From a virus: a stretch of 29,996 nucleotides of DNA. Positions 1 through 6,983 of this stretch are shown in pieces. The DNA lies in IMG/VR virus record IMGVR_UViG_3300042367_000535, positions 1 to 29,996 of that record. The stretch is one strand, 5' to 3'. The notes beneath the pieces were generated by a model. The model was not told where the DNA came from and did no database searches. It saw nothing but the letters and a program-made list of their open reading frames with translations. Position 1 is the stretch's first letter. Every line of letters begins with the position of its first letter. The position numbers and the translations under genes were made by a program.

Positions 1-21
1 CTCAAAAGCGATCTTGTTCAT
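1..21 (-). CDS. 5' end of an unidentified gene, cut by window edge
   Basis: Only the first seven codons (MNKIAFE) lie in the window. The ATG is exactly 6 nt downstream of the -10 element of the promoter at 28-56, so the transcript probably begins at or beside the start codon and no Shine-Dalgarno sequence can be seen. Too little remains to say anything about function. A start further inside the gene cannot be excluded. Confidence 0.5.
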
Positions 22-27
22 AATCCC

Positions 28-56
28 ATAATACGAAGTGTGGTTATTATGTACAA
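28..56 (-). promoter_or_regulatory. Phage-type promoter (TTGTAC-17-TATTAT)
   Basis: Reading the minus strand, a TTGTAC -35-like box (51-56) and a TATTAT -10 box (28-33) are separated by 17 nt. The same architecture recurs about sixteen times in the window. It serves the gene leaving the window at position 1. It lies just beyond the end of the preceding small gene, so it also starts a new operon. Confidence 0.8.
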
Positions 57-59
57 TCT

Positions 60-164
60 TTAATGCGTATGAGGAGCAAAAGGTCCTAAGAGCCACATGA
101 AGAAGCGACCTAGGTAGCCGATATCAACTCCACACGTTTGGCATTGGAATGAGGCGTGTTTCAT
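60..164 (-). CDS. 34-aa small protein with CxxC motif
   Basis: A short frame of 34 codons starts at an ATG that overlaps the TGA of the upstream membrane-protein gene in an ATGA junction, suggesting translational coupling. The product has a CQTC pair near residues 8-11 that could be half of a zinc-binding site, followed by a hydrophobic stretch (GRFFMWLLGPF). It stops just before the next promoter, which fits an operon-terminal gene. There is no independent Shine-Dalgarno and no family match, so the call rests on the junction and position. Confidence 0.5.
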   Translation of the reverse strand: MKHASFQCQTCGVDIGYLGRFFMWLLGPFAPHTH

Positions 165-358
165 TCTTTGTAGTTAGGAGACAGGCTGGGGAAAATGACA
201 CAGTATACAAAAGCAGAAACCCAGCCGACCCAAAAATGCGATAGCCCGGTCAGAGGTTCCGTGACAACCGCAATCAGTGACAAAACAACAGCGACTAAGA
301 TCATAACCAGCCATCTAATGAAAATTCGAAGTGTGGTTGGTTGAATTGAATCAAACAT
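161..358 (-). CDS. Small two-helix membrane protein
   Basis: The 65-residue product has two hydrophobic segments, roughly residues 10-32 and 40-57, separated by a short loop around TEPLTGLSHF, so it is probably an inner-membrane hairpin protein. ATG at 358 is chosen over the in-frame TTG one codon upstream because GGAG lies about 9 nt before it. The start overlaps the upstream gene by 8 nt and its stop overlaps the next start. I do not recognise a family. Small membrane proteins of this kind in phage early operons often act on the host envelope, but nothing here proves that. Confidence 0.7.
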   Translation of the reverse strand: MFDSIQPTTLRIFIRWLVMILVAVVLSLIAVVTEPLTGLSHFWVGWVSAFVYCVIFPSLSPNYKE

Positions 359-614
359 CAAGCTTAACTCCTAGAGCCGCCAGATCATTCTCGATTTGAG
401 AGATTTGCGAAGATAGAATAGTATGCAAGAGCGTTTCAATCGATGGTTGCATCTCCTTAGAGATTTCAACAATAACACCAACTCCGGCATTGGTTATATA
501 TTCCACGCTTGCGTGCGGAAATCCGCCAGCTTGCCCTAGCCGCTCCAGCTGTTTTTGCAGGTCTTCACGCCTGCCAATTAAGCGCGTAGCTCTTTTAACG
601 TCATCAAAGTTCAT
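351..614 (-). CDS. Hypothetical 87-aa helical protein
   Basis: The product begins MNFDDVKR and is predicted to be largely helical and charged at both ends, with a glycine- and valine-rich middle (AGVGVIVEIS). The start at 614 is preferred to an ATG four codons upstream because GGAGAG sits 5-6 nt before it. It overlaps the preceding gene by 11 nt and the following one by 8 nt. I recognise no domain. Confidence 0.7.
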   Translation of the reverse strand: MNFDDVKRATRLIGRREDLQKQLERLGQAGGFPHASVEYITNAGVGVIVEISKEMQPSIETLLHTILSSQISQIENDLAALGVKLDV

Positions 615-1140
615 TTTGCTCTCCATGCCATACGTAGTTAGCCCACGCAGGCGGGTTAGTGTTGGTCCATTTAGGACGTTTCTTGTCCAGCGCCCAGCGA
701 GCGTTTAGATACGCTCTGTAAGCATCATGGACAGGAAGATGGGTAAAGTCAAGGTCCAAGTCTGTGCGACGAGCACAGTTGGCAAACGGCGTCATGTCCT
801 CTTTAGTGTTCTCATGAACGGAACAGAACGCAGCAAAAAGAGATGCTTGATCACCAAGGACCTCACCGGATTTATGAGTTTTGCCAAACCTGGTAATGGA
901 CTCGTAATGCAGCAACAGGCCGTAGTCAATCAACCACTGCAGGTTTCCGGTCGATTCACGCGCCCACACGTTACATGGGTGATTCTTGTGGGTGGACTTG
1001 TATTGCGTGTCTAGCTGAAAGCGCTCACGCAAGGCAGTGGCCACAAGCTGAGCAGTCTCCAAGATCATCTTACGAAGACGTACGTCGTCAAGATCTCTGG
1101 CTGCTACTGTGTCGTAGGGAGACGTAGCGAAAATGTTCAA
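604..1140 (-). CDS. Conserved T4-type/cyanophage-like protein of unknown function
   Basis: The 178-residue product begins MNIFATSPYDTVAARDLDD and contains the block HPCNVWARESTGNLQWL followed by RFGKTHKSGEVL. This pattern I associate with a conserved family seen in T4-like phages of cyanobacteria and other bacteria. No catalytic role is established to my knowledge. The start is a TTG overlapping the upstream TGA as TTGA. It is supported because the family's conserved N-terminus begins right there and the next methionine is at residue 25. The tail includes several tryptophans (KWTNTNPPAW). Confidence 0.75.
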   Translation of the reverse strand: MNIFATSPYDTVAARDLDDVRLRKMILETAQLVATALRERFQLDTQYKSTHKNHPCNVWARESTGNLQWLIDYGLLLHYESITRFGKTHKSGEVLGDQASLFAAFCSVHENTKEDMTPFANCARRTDLDLDFTHLPVHDAYRAYLNARWALDKKRPKWTNTNPPAWANYVWHGEQNEL

Positions 1141-1502
1141 GGGGCTTTGACCAAGTCTGGGAATTCTTTGGCCAGACGCTGCAGATCATAGATCGCTTTA
1201 TCTCGCCGGAACTCGGCTGCTTGGCGCGCTTGATCGGCTTCCCGGCGTTTGCGTCGCTCGGTCACACCATCAATATAATCAGTGATGCTGACCGTATCAG
1301 ATTCAGTTTGGACGAGTTCGTAGGTCACGACTTCGCAGCCCTGCCGAATGTAATCAGACTGGCCATGCTTACCCAACTGAGCGAGGTGGTTAGATAGGTG
1401 ACCACGATGCGACCACGATTTCCCGCGCGCATTGAAGTTGGGGTAGGATCCGCCTGTTGAGAACAGACCTTCGGCGTTTCTGATCTTGTAAATCTCAGGC
1501 AC
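1137..1502 (-). CDS. Conserved phage hypothetical protein (YKIRN...LFSTGG type)
   Basis: The 121-residue product starts MPEIYKIRNAEGLFSTGG and has GKSWSHRGHLSNHL. I have seen this combination in small T4-like phage proteins of unknown function. The C-terminal third is highly charged (ERRKRREADQARQ) and is likely a single long helix or coiled coil. It starts with GTG at 1502, with GGAGAG upstream, and overlaps the previous gene by 8 nt. It ends in a TTGA junction with the next gene, so it sits in one operon with its neighbours. Confidence 0.75.
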   Translation of the reverse strand: MPEIYKIRNAEGLFSTGGSYPNFNARGKSWSHRGHLSNHLAQLGKHGQSDYIRQGCEVVTYELVQTESDTVSITDYIDGVTERRKRREADQARQAAEFRRDKAIYDLQRLAKEFPDLVKAP

Positions 1503-1692
1503 CGTCGTGCTCTCCCCAGCTGCGAAGTGCGGCTTCTTCGCGGTGCCGCTTCAGCTCAATCGCCATGTGTTTAAGTCGACGCTGCAGGACAACGCTCAAC
1601 CCTGACCCACCGACCTCGTTATCGATCCAATAGTCAAGGTACGAGTCCTCAACTGGCTTATAGGCATTCGGATCTTCAATAGGCTTTTTCAC
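1495..1692 (-). CDS. Hypothetical 65-aa protein
   Basis: A short acidic-then-basic protein (MKKPIEDPNAYKPVEDSYLDYW), with a predicted helix in the C-terminal half (LQRRLKHMAIELKRHREEAALR). It starts at GTG 1692, one base after the stop of the 197-aa gene, with GAGG about 5 nt upstream. It overlaps the next gene by 8 nt. No family is recognised. Confidence 0.65.
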   Translation of the reverse strand: MKKPIEDPNAYKPVEDSYLDYWIDNEVGGSGLSVVLQRRLKHMAIELKRHREEAALRSWGEHDGA

Positions 1693-1693
1693 G

Positions 1694-2287
1694 TTATCCT
1701 CTAAGAACGTTGCTGAAATTCATGGCGTCCGTCTTGTTGACATAGCCGTTTTCACGGAAGGCCGACTTCGGCAGAGCTCGCTTGTACCAGGCATCGATCA
1801 GACGATGATCGACAACCATAGAACACGGGTCAACGAACAGGATGAGTTGTCCATCGATAGTGGCTTTGAAAAGGCTAATGCAAACCGGCATGCCGTCGAG
1901 CTCACCGACTTTTTCCATCATGCCGAGACGACCATCCACCCAATCAAGTTTACGATGGTCGAGTTCGACTGCCTTGTAATGGTTTTCTACCCAGATCATA
2001 TGTTTCCCGTAGTTGTCACACTCAACAACGCCGACAACCCCGTCTAGAAACTTTGTCATCTCTTCATCGATCACAAAGGGAACGATTTCTGCCACCTCCT
2101 TTGCGAAGAAGAGGTGGGTCGAGGTGTCATCTGTGGTTCTGAACGCCGTCTCTAGCACGGCTGGAATAAAACTGCCGACGTCACTGTCACCGTTTACGAC
2201 AACAAAAACAGTGTCAGCAGTTTCATTTTTACTCCAGGCACTCGTCTTGAAGCGTGTGCCAGGGGTAAGTTCGCTGCGTGTGATCAT
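1694..2287 (-). CDS. Hypothetical 197-aa protein, first gene of its operon
   Basis: First gene after the promoter at 2314-2342. ATG 2287 has AGGAAA 7 nt upstream, giving a well-formed leader of about 20 nt. The product is rich in beta-type segments (TVFVVVNGD, GQLILFVDPCSMVV) with a central DGVVGVVECD stretch. It resembles no family I can name. It drives a downstream run of small overlapping genes to about position 60. Confidence 0.75.
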   Translation of the reverse strand: MITRSELTPGTRFKTSAWSKNETADTVFVVVNGDSDVGSFIPAVLETAFRTTDDTSTHLFFAKEVAEIVPFVIDEEMTKFLDGVVGVVECDNYGKHMIWVENHYKAVELDHRKLDWVDGRLGMMEKVGELDGMPVCISLFKATIDGQLILFVDPCSMVVDHRLIDAWYKRALPKSAFRENGYVNKTDAMNFSNVLRG

Positions 2288-2313
2288 GTTTCATTTCCTA
2301 TCTCAATATCCAC

Positions 2314-2342
2314 AATATACAACATTTGATATTCTTGTACAT
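2314..2342 (-). promoter_or_regulatory. Phage-type promoter (ATGTAC-17-TATATT)
   Basis: Minus-strand -35-like ATGTAC at 2337-2342 and -10 TATATT at 2314-2319 with a 17-nt spacer, one of the repeated promoter family. It is followed by a short leader with AGGAAA before the ATG at 2287. Confidence 0.75.
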
Positions 2343-2364
2343 TAAATAATGTGGCGAGACCTTA

Positions 2365-2553
2365 TTATTCTGTCTCAGGAGCCTTAGCCGCGTCCATCAA
2401 TGCGGCCATAGCACCACAGATCTTTTGTGCTGCCTCAAGAACTTCAACCGGGATGGTATCGAGTGGAGCTTTCAACAACAGAAGCATCGCTTCCCTCATA
2501 GATTCGCTATGTGCCATAACGGCATCGTGAAGACCTGAGGTTTGCTTATCCAT
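2365..2553 (-). CDS. Hypothetical 62-aa helical protein
   Basis: Small helical protein (MDKQTSGLHDAVMAHSESMREAMLLLLKAPLDT) with a second helix rich in alanine and methionine. ATG 2553 is chosen over one eight codons upstream because AGAGA lies 5-9 nt before it. It stands slightly apart: about 90 nt separate it from the gene upstream and the next promoter follows it. No family recognised. Confidence 0.65.
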   Translation of the reverse strand: MDKQTSGLHDAVMAHSESMREAMLLLLKAPLDTIPVEVLEAAQKICGAMAALMDAAKAPETE

Positions 2554-2645
2554 GTGATTTCTCTCTAAATCGAGCATTAAAAGATGTTGATATTCAATGC
2601 TGTAGTTCTTAGCTTTTAGAATAAGATGCTGGTGACCTCACAGAC

Positions 2646-2846
2646 CTAAAAGCTGTCTGCAGATTCATCGTATTTGAGCTTCTGGTGAGCACGGACACCC
2701 GCAGCCGCCATCTCTAGCGGTCCGCTCCAAACAGTACCCCATGGGAGCTCACGGCCAATATCATCGAGATACTTCCAAAACAGCCCATTACGAACCTGCG
2801 GCGCAAAGAAGGCTATGTCCCTCTCAATGATACGATAGCGACTCAT
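2646..2846 (-). CDS. Hypothetical 66-aa protein
   Basis: Starts MSRYRIIERDIAFFAPQVRN at the ATG of an ATGA junction with the upstream gene, with GGAG about 9 nt before. This is preferred to the in-frame ATG six codons earlier. The sequence has aromatic clusters (GLFWKYLDDI, LPWGTVWSGPLE) that look like a compact folded protein. Function unknown. Confidence 0.7.
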   Translation of the reverse strand: MSRYRIIERDIAFFAPQVRNGLFWKYLDDIGRELPWGTVWSGPLEMAAAGVRAHQKLKYDESADSF

Positions 2847-3241
2847 TTGCCGTACTCCATCCATTCAGGTTCAATCGTGAACTGCACATAGAAGTCGTCG
2901 ATCCCTGCAGCTTCTGGGGTTTGGCGCATCCCGCTACGCAGACGCCAGCCTTTGCTGGTCGAACCATCGGTATCCGGTTCTTCGGGATATTCCAAAGAAT
3001 CCAGTAGAGCCAGGATAACCGGAACCATCATCTCAGCCGTATGAGGAACAATCATAGGTTGTCCGCCCATGGATTCATGCCATCCACAATACACGACGTT
3101 GTCAAAAAGAGCCCATTGTTTAATGGTCGGCTCTTTTTGGTTAACGTATTGAAGGTGGTATTTCATGGCCAGTTCGATGGCCAGCTTCAAGTGGAACGCG
3201 CCTTCAGAGGACACGTCTACTTTGGTGTCACCGTTGCTCAT
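2843..3241 (-). CDS. Hypothetical 132-aa protein
   Basis: The product has a long helix at residues 15-35 (HLKLAIELAMKYHLQYVNQ), an HTAEMMVPVILALLDSLE segment and an acidic loop (YPEEPDTDG). It starts two bases after the upstream stop and ends in an ATGA junction, so it belongs to the operon that begins near 4608. I recognise no domain. Confidence 0.7.
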   Translation of the reverse strand: MSNGDTKVDVSSEGAFHLKLAIELAMKYHLQYVNQKEPTIKQWALFDNVVYCGWHESMGGQPMIVPHTAEMMVPVILALLDSLEYPEEPDTDGSTSKGWRLRSGMRQTPEAAGIDDFYVQFTIEPEWMEYGK

Positions 3242-3242
3242 G

Positions 3243-3512
3243 TTATCCAGCGATCATGTTGAAGTTGGTGGATTGATCTTGACGGAAGCAGATGATTCGC
3301 GTCAGTGGCTTGATGGGCTTTGAGCTGGCCATCTGCGAACGAGCATTGACCGTCTTGTAGACAATCAGAGTGCTTCCATTCTCGATGGACGTGGCCGATT
3401 CCACTTCGTAGGAATAATCCAGACCTTGAGAAAGGATAATCTCCTTGGCCATGACTTCGGTGAGGATCTTTTTGACAGACCCGCGGGCCTTGATGAGGCT
3501 GAGATAGTTCAT
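3243..3512 (-). CDS. Hypothetical 89-aa protein
   Basis: The real start is taken as ATG 3512 (MNYLSLIKARGSVKKILTE), 4 nt after the TAA of the upstream gene. The upstream extension of the open frame is a basic shadow of the neighbouring gene. The product contains MAKEIILSQGLDYSYEVES, and the neighbour upstream contains the similar QAKEIILSEEDLSLL. The two may share a short related segment. No function can be assigned. Confidence 0.65.
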   Translation of the reverse strand: MNYLSLIKARGSVKKILTEVMAKEIILSQGLDYSYEVESATSIENGSTLIVYKTVNARSQMASSKPIKPLTRIICFRQDQSTNFNMIAG

Positions 3513-3516
3513 GCTC

Positions 3517-3915
3517 TTAGTTCTCCAAAGCAGACGGCAGCGAAATCGAAAGAAGAGACAAATCCTCTTCAGAGAGGATAATCTCTTTGGCCTGGCAGTC
3601 AACACCGACAGCGCAGTTGAACTGCTTCAGAAGATTTGTCGCGTTTTCCAGCTTCTGCTCATACCAGCCATAGTTCTTCGGGCGGAACTTATAGAACATC
3701 TCATAGCATTCAAAAGCGTCGCCGATCTCACCATTTGCATAGCGAGTCCAATACGCCTCAGACCGTCTGAACCAGTCTTTTTTGACCTTCTCAGCGATCC
3801 AGTTTTTTCGACTGGCAGCTTCAATGTTCTTCGCTTCATCGAGGCGCATGCGAAATACGCTCACGGCGTACTCAATGAGTCCACGAGTGGCTTCAAAGTC
3901 AGTTACAGCTTGCAT
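3517..3915 (-). CDS. Hypothetical 132-aa protein
   Basis: Starts at ATG 3915 (MQAVTDFEATRGLIEYAVSV), with GGAG 8 nt upstream, rather than at the ATG ten codons earlier. It is aromatic and lysine-rich in the middle (KKDWFRRSEAYWTRYANGE, MFYKFRPKNYGWYEQKLE), a composition seen in helical nucleic-acid or protein-binding proteins. The C-terminal QAKEIILSEEDL resembles a segment in the next gene. Not identified. Confidence 0.7.
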   Translation of the reverse strand: MQAVTDFEATRGLIEYAVSVFRMRLDEAKNIEAASRKNWIAEKVKKDWFRRSEAYWTRYANGEIGDAFECYEMFYKFRPKNYGWYEQKLENATNLLKQFNCAVGVDCQAKEIILSEEDLSLLSISLPSALEN

Positions 3916-3916
3916 A

Positions 3917-4192
3917 TTATCGCTCCGAAATAAAAACTGAGCCAAAAATACGATCTAAAGTTGCCGTATCGCCCCAGACTGAGAATCGATTGTATTTCTG
4001 GCTTCCCTTGTAGTCCCAGATAGCAAACAGCTTGCCATCAGACTCGCCGGCCCAAGAATTGACCACCTTGTCGGGGTCATCTTGAACATTCGGCTTGAAC
4101 CCAAGAATCTCAGAAATTTGTTCGGCGGTGATGCCGTCAAGGCCGCCGATCCGGTGTGTGCCAGAGATATGGCCGACTGGAGTGATTGTCAT
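3917..4192 (-). CDS. Hypothetical 91-aa protein
   Basis: Begins MTITPVGHISGTHRIGGLDG and continues with a predicted helix AEQISEILGFKPN and a beta-rich tail (KLFAIWDYKGSQ, RFSVWGDTATLDRIFG). The overall layout (ISEILGFKPN...DPDKV...WAGESDG...WDYKGS) suggests one compact domain. ATG 4192 is preferred to GTG 4204. Function unknown. Confidence 0.7.
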   Translation of the reverse strand: MTITPVGHISGTHRIGGLDGITAEQISEILGFKPNVQDDPDKVVNSWAGESDGKLFAIWDYKGSQKYNRFSVWGDTATLDRIFGSVFISER

Positions 4193-4200
4193 ATTCTTTC

Positions 4201-4608
4201 TCACTTTGTCAGGGAATAAACGACGTGGAAGCGGCCAAGGCTCTCACGCTTGCGCTTGGCATTCAGCAGAGTCAGACCACCGTTCTTGGCGATCGCGATG
4301 TGCCGACGGTCGCGGCAGTAAATCGAAGCCGCCGAATCTTCATCACCAATCAGACCAGTCTCGATGGTCACGTAGGTGGTGGACATGCCTTTGTGATGAC
4401 ACATCTCGAAAGTCTTGACCTCGTCCAGCGTGTAAGGCTCTTCACGAGTCTCATTAACCTCCATCTTGTGGCGGTTATGCTTGTGGAGGATTTCCATGAT
4501 GAGGCGGAGGGCGATTTCTTCGTGCTCGGGCTTTGCAGCACCGGCAACCTGGACAATCCCGATGGAGGCCATCAGTTCGTCAACGGACATTTCAGTGTTC
4601 TCTCTCAT
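4201..4608 (-). CDS. Hypothetical 135-aa protein, possibly leaderless
   Basis: The ATG at 4608 is exactly 6 nt after the -10 box of its promoter, so the mRNA may begin at that codon. A second in-frame ATG at 4590 has GAGAG about 9 nt upstream and could be the start instead, giving 129 residues. The protein has a helix EEIALRLIMEILHKHNRHKMEV and a C-terminal region with CRDRRHIAIAKNGGLTLL. No family recognised. First gene of the operon running down to about 2646. Confidence 0.7.
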   Translation of the reverse strand: MRENTEMSVDELMASIGIVQVAGAAKPEHEEIALRLIMEILHKHNRHKMEVNETREEPYTLDEVKTFEMCHHKGMSTTYVTIETGLIGDEDSAASIYCRDRRHIAIAKNGGLTLLNAKRKRESLGRFHVVYSLTK

Positions 4609-4614
4609 AATCCC

Positions 4615-4643
4615 ATAATACGATGTGGGGATATTAAGTACAC
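4615..4643 (-). promoter_or_regulatory. Phage-type promoter (GTGTAC-17-TATTAT)
   Basis: -35-like GTGTAC at 4638-4643 and -10 TATTAT at 4615-4620 on the minus strand, spacer 17 nt. The downstream ATG begins 6 nt after the -10, so this belongs to the leaderless subset. Confidence 0.8.
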
Positions 4644-4656
4644 AAGAAAGTGTCGC

Positions 4657-5025
4657 TCAGTACGTATGATAAAGCAACCGAACGAACTCGGCTTCTTCCT
4701 CTGCAGCTCCGCTGGGATCATCAGCAACAGCCCACGACCATTGATCATGGGCCGCTTGAAGCCAGGTGATTTCAGCAACATCCTCTTCAGGAATAGAGAC
4801 GAACCCCCGGCGAGCCAGATCACCGATTCCCATTTCGTTTCGGCCGTTATCTCTGAGGCTGTCCAGAGTCTCAACCGTCATAGCCGCACCTACCACACAT
4901 GGACAGTCTTTGTTATCGCGATAGGTGCAATAACTCTCCCCACCATTCTGGGCCTGAAGTCGCTTTTCTTCATAGGCTTTACGTCCCACAGCGAGGACCT
5001 CGGCCAGAGTAATTTTCTGCAGCAT
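4657..5025 (-). CDS. Hypothetical 122-aa protein, cysteine-containing
   Basis: Starts MLQKITLAEVLAVGRKAYEE with AAGG 7 nt upstream. The middle has CTYRDNKDCPCVVGAAM, where three cysteines lie within 11 residues. The wider arrangement (CPCVVGAA, helix, LARRGFVSIPEED, HDQWSWA) looks like a conserved phage protein also seen in other large phages, but I cannot name it. It ends just before the promoter at 4615-4643 and is the last gene of the operon starting near 5653. Confidence 0.7.
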   Translation of the reverse strand: MLQKITLAEVLAVGRKAYEEKRLQAQNGGESYCTYRDNKDCPCVVGAAMTVETLDSLRDNGRNEMGIGDLARRGFVSIPEEDVAEITWLQAAHDQWSWAVADDPSGAAEEEAEFVRLLYHTY

Positions 5026-5028
5026 GAT

Positions 5029-5283
5029 CTACCTTCCGTGTTTCAGTTTGAGTCGAGCCGAAACCATAGCTCGATGTCCAGCCAGAAAATTGGCCCGCAC
5101 ATATTCGATGTTCTTGAGCTCTTGTCGAGCGATGGCCTCACGTTCTTTCAGGTGGTCCAGAAAAACGTCGGCGAGATCTGGCGCGGCGACCATGATTCGA
5201 CGACCATGGATTTGAAGTGCACCGACCGGTTGTTCGTACAGCCGACGCAATGTGGCCTTCATGCCTTCTTTAGTTAAGGACAT
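5029..5283 (-). CDS. Hypothetical 84-aa protein
   Basis: The C-terminal two-thirds (VFLDHLKEREAIARQELKNIEYVRANFL) is a probable long helix. The start is uncertain. ATG 5283 (MSLTKEG) has a GGAAC 8 nt upstream and overlaps the previous gene by 14 nt. ATG 5262 lies just after that gene's stop but has its purine run too close. No family recognised. Confidence 0.65.
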   Translation of the reverse strand: MSLTKEGMKATLRRLYEQPVGALQIHGRRIMVAAPDLADVFLDHLKEREAIARQELKNIEYVRANFLAGHRAMVSARLKLKHGR

Positions 5284-5653
5284 AAGGCTTGTTCCATTCA
5301 CCGATGGAGAGGTCGACGTACCAACCCACATCGAAGTAGTCGGTCATGCTGTCGGACCGGTCGTGGTTGCCGACCATCATGGCCTGGGCCAGCTCGGTCA
5401 GCGCCTCCCGGGCTTGTCCGGTCCAGCCAGTGGCGATGTAGTAGTGGTTGACCCGAGCAGCGAAGCCCTCATTCGAGGTCGACCGCTCACCCTGATAGGC
5501 AGCGGCAAAGTCCAGCGAACCGGAGGTGATCTTGAGAACGAGGGTAGAGTGGTTGCGCACGCCGAGCGAGCCCTTCAGGCCATGCTTCTTCAGAATGGCC
5601 TTGATGGCGGGGGCGAGGGCCTTCTTATTCTCTTGCGACATATAAGCCACGAC
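5270..5653 (-). CDS. Conserved phage protein (SQENKKALAPAIKAIL family)
   Basis: The 127-residue product begins MAYMSQENKKALAPAIKAIL and has KKHGLKGSLGVRNHSTLVL. I recall this signature from small proteins in several large tailed phages, with no established function. GTG 5653 is chosen because AAGGAG lies 8 nt before it and follows directly on the promoter at 5675-5703. ATG three codons on is too far from that site. The C-terminus (MTDYFDVGWYVDLSIGEW) is acidic and aromatic. First gene of a four-gene operon. Confidence 0.75.
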   Translation of the reverse strand, partial: VVAYMSQENKKALAPAIKAILKKHGLKGSLGVRNHSTLVLKITSGSLDFAAAYQGERSTSNEGFAARVNHYYIATGWTGQAREALTELAQAMMVGNHDRSDSMTDYFDVGWYVDLSIGEWNKPYVLN

Positions 5654-5674
5654 GTCTCTCCTTGTTACTATCCC

Positions 5675-5703
5675 AATATACGACACCAGAATAATATGTA
5701 CAA
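5675..5703 (-). promoter_or_regulatory. Phage-type promoter (TTGTAC-17-TATATT)
   Basis: -35-like TTGTAC at 5698-5703 and -10 TATATT at 5675-5680, spacer 17 nt. It is followed by GGGATAGTAA and an AAGGAG ribosome site for the GTG-started gene at 5653. Confidence 0.8.
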
Positions 5704-5716
5704 TGAAAAGATGCGG

Positions 5717-5929
5717 CTATTTGCCCAGAATCTCTTTTAAGATCTCGGCATCAATCTCTTTACGAATCTCTTCGGCCAGAATGTCAGCAAGCACGTCTTC
5801 AACAGTGGCTAGGCGATTCCACGGAAGGAAAGCCAGGACCTTCTTCCACCATGGAATGTTTGGAAAGTCCTTTGTACCCAAAACCCGTCTAGGATCAATG
5901 GGAATATTGTAGATCATGTTGATATTCAT
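5717..5929 (-). CDS. Hypothetical 70-aa protein
   Basis: N-terminal half is rich in proline and aromatic residues (IPWWKKVLAFLPWNRL). The C-terminal half is a strongly acidic amphipathic helix (VEDVLADILAEEIRKEIDAE). It starts 3 nt after the upstream stop with no obvious Shine-Dalgarno, so it may depend on coupling. A second ATG four codons later is possible. Function unknown. Confidence 0.65.
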   Translation of the reverse strand: MNINMIYNIPIDPRRVLGTKDFPNIPWWKKVLAFLPWNRLATVEDVLADILAEEIRKEIDAEILKEILGK

Positions 5930-5932
5930 GCG

Positions 5933-6340
5933 TCAGTCGATGATCAGGCCGTTGAACTCGGCAATGATAAGCTTGGTCAGCTCCTCATAGGAGAGATCTT
6001 GCATGTTCTTAGCTGCACAGAGGCGATAGACGATCTCATCCATTCGGGCTCGTTGAACGCTGCGTTCCTTTTTCTTCCAAAGAAGCCAAGAGGGAAAATT
6101 TATGGCCCACTCAGGAATACCCGCGAACCGCCGAATCGCATTACGCATCTGCAGATGACATTTGTCCAGCCGGCGCTCCTTGTCGTAGTGCATCCGCCAG
6201 AGCATCATATTGTATTGGCGGAGAGCCTCTGCGGAGGTACAACCCACCGCAACGTGCTCCGGATACTCCGGACAGACCGCCGACCACTCCTTAGAGCCAG
6301 CCGGACAGGTCAGGACGATCGTTTGATCCTTTTCAGCCAT
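5933..6340 (-). CDS. Hypothetical 135-aa protein
   Basis: The N-terminus reads MAEKDQTIVLTCPAGSKEW followed by VCPEYPEHVAVGCTSAEAL, which looks like a small beta domain with spaced cysteines. The remainder is helical and basic (MRNAIRRFAGIPEW, LLWKKKERSVQRARMDEIV). Its ATG overlaps the end of the lipoprotein gene by one base. Not recognised. Confidence 0.7.
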   Translation of the reverse strand: MAEKDQTIVLTCPAGSKEWSAVCPEYPEHVAVGCTSAEALRQYNMMLWRMHYDKERRLDKCHLQMRNAIRRFAGIPEWAINFPSWLLWKKKERSVQRARMDEIVYRLCAAKNMQDLSYEELTKLIIAEFNGLIID

Positions 6341-6693
6341 CAGATGGCCTTCCCTTGAAGAGGAGTCGGGCTGATGATCTCAACGATGTTCGGAGACATC
6401 GACAGGAACGGAATACGCCAGCCGGTCGTGCGGACCGTGTAAGTCTGACCAACCTGCAGACGAGCCTGGAAGGTCCGGCTGTTAAACTTACCGTTGAAGA
6501 TGTCATCCTCATTGGTGTAGGCACGACCGTCCGTGGCCAGAACCACGTAACGGCATGTTACGGTTTCTCCGCCAGTGCACTCACGGTCCTTACTCTCCAC
6601 CGTGAACGTTTCGGTATCCTGATCGAGCTGTGCACAGCCAGCAGTGGAAAGGGCCAGGATCGCAGCGGTCAGCAGCATTGCAGTTTTCATCAT
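6340..6693 (-). CDS. Putative lipoprotein
   Basis: A 20-residue lipoprotein signal (MKTAMLLTAAILALSTAGC) ends in a lipobox LSTAGC, so the cysteine is probably lipidated after export. The mature part has two more cysteines close together (KDRECTGGETVTCRYVV), likely a disulfide, and a tail RIPFLSMSPNIVEIISPT reminiscent of small exported phage proteins. It starts at an ATGA junction with GGAG 8 nt upstream. A second ATG follows at once. A role in the host envelope, for example against superinfection, is inference only. Confidence 0.8.
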   Translation of the reverse strand: MMKTAMLLTAAILALSTAGCAQLDQDTETFTVESKDRECTGGETVTCRYVVLATDGRAYTNEDDIFNGKFNSRTFQARLQVGQTYTVRTTGWRIPFLSMSPNIVEIISPTPLQGKAI

Positions 6694-6983
6694 TTCAGTT
6701 CTCCATCATATTTCTCTCTTACCCAAACAGATTGGGATTCCGCACGATCGCGGTTCCAGCGAAGACGAGCTGCACGGCGTTCCTCAGCAGGGAGGTTATT
6801 CCCCACGGAGATGGCGTACCCATCAGCCAGAATATACAGAAGACCCTTCAGCGAGTCGCCACCGAACAGTTCGTTGGCAGGGGCAACAGCCTTCTTACAG
6901 ACCTCGAGACCAGCGCCGCAATCATAGTGGTAGTTGGTATCACGAACGTCCTGCAGAGTCGTCTCTAGGGAAGGGGATACCAT
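6690..6983 (-). CDS. Hypothetical 97-aa protein
   Basis: Contains DCGAGLEVCKKAVAPANEL with two cysteines, then GGDSLKGLLYILADGYAIS and a basic tail (EERRAARLRWNRDRAE). ATG 6983 forms a TGATG junction with the upstream gene and has GAGG 8 nt before it. A GTG one codon upstream is an alternative. Function unknown. Confidence 0.7.
   Translation of the reverse strand: MVSPSLETTLQDVRDTNYHYDCGAGLEVCKKAVAPANELFGGDSLKGLLYILADGYAISVGNNLPAEERRAARLRWNRDRAESQSVWVREKYDGELK

Noticed and set aside
4186-5277. Long plus-strand open frame (363 codons)
   Set aside because: It lies opposite three well-formed minus-strand genes with their own starts and crosses a promoter at 4615-4643. It has no ribosome site and its protein is shadow-like.
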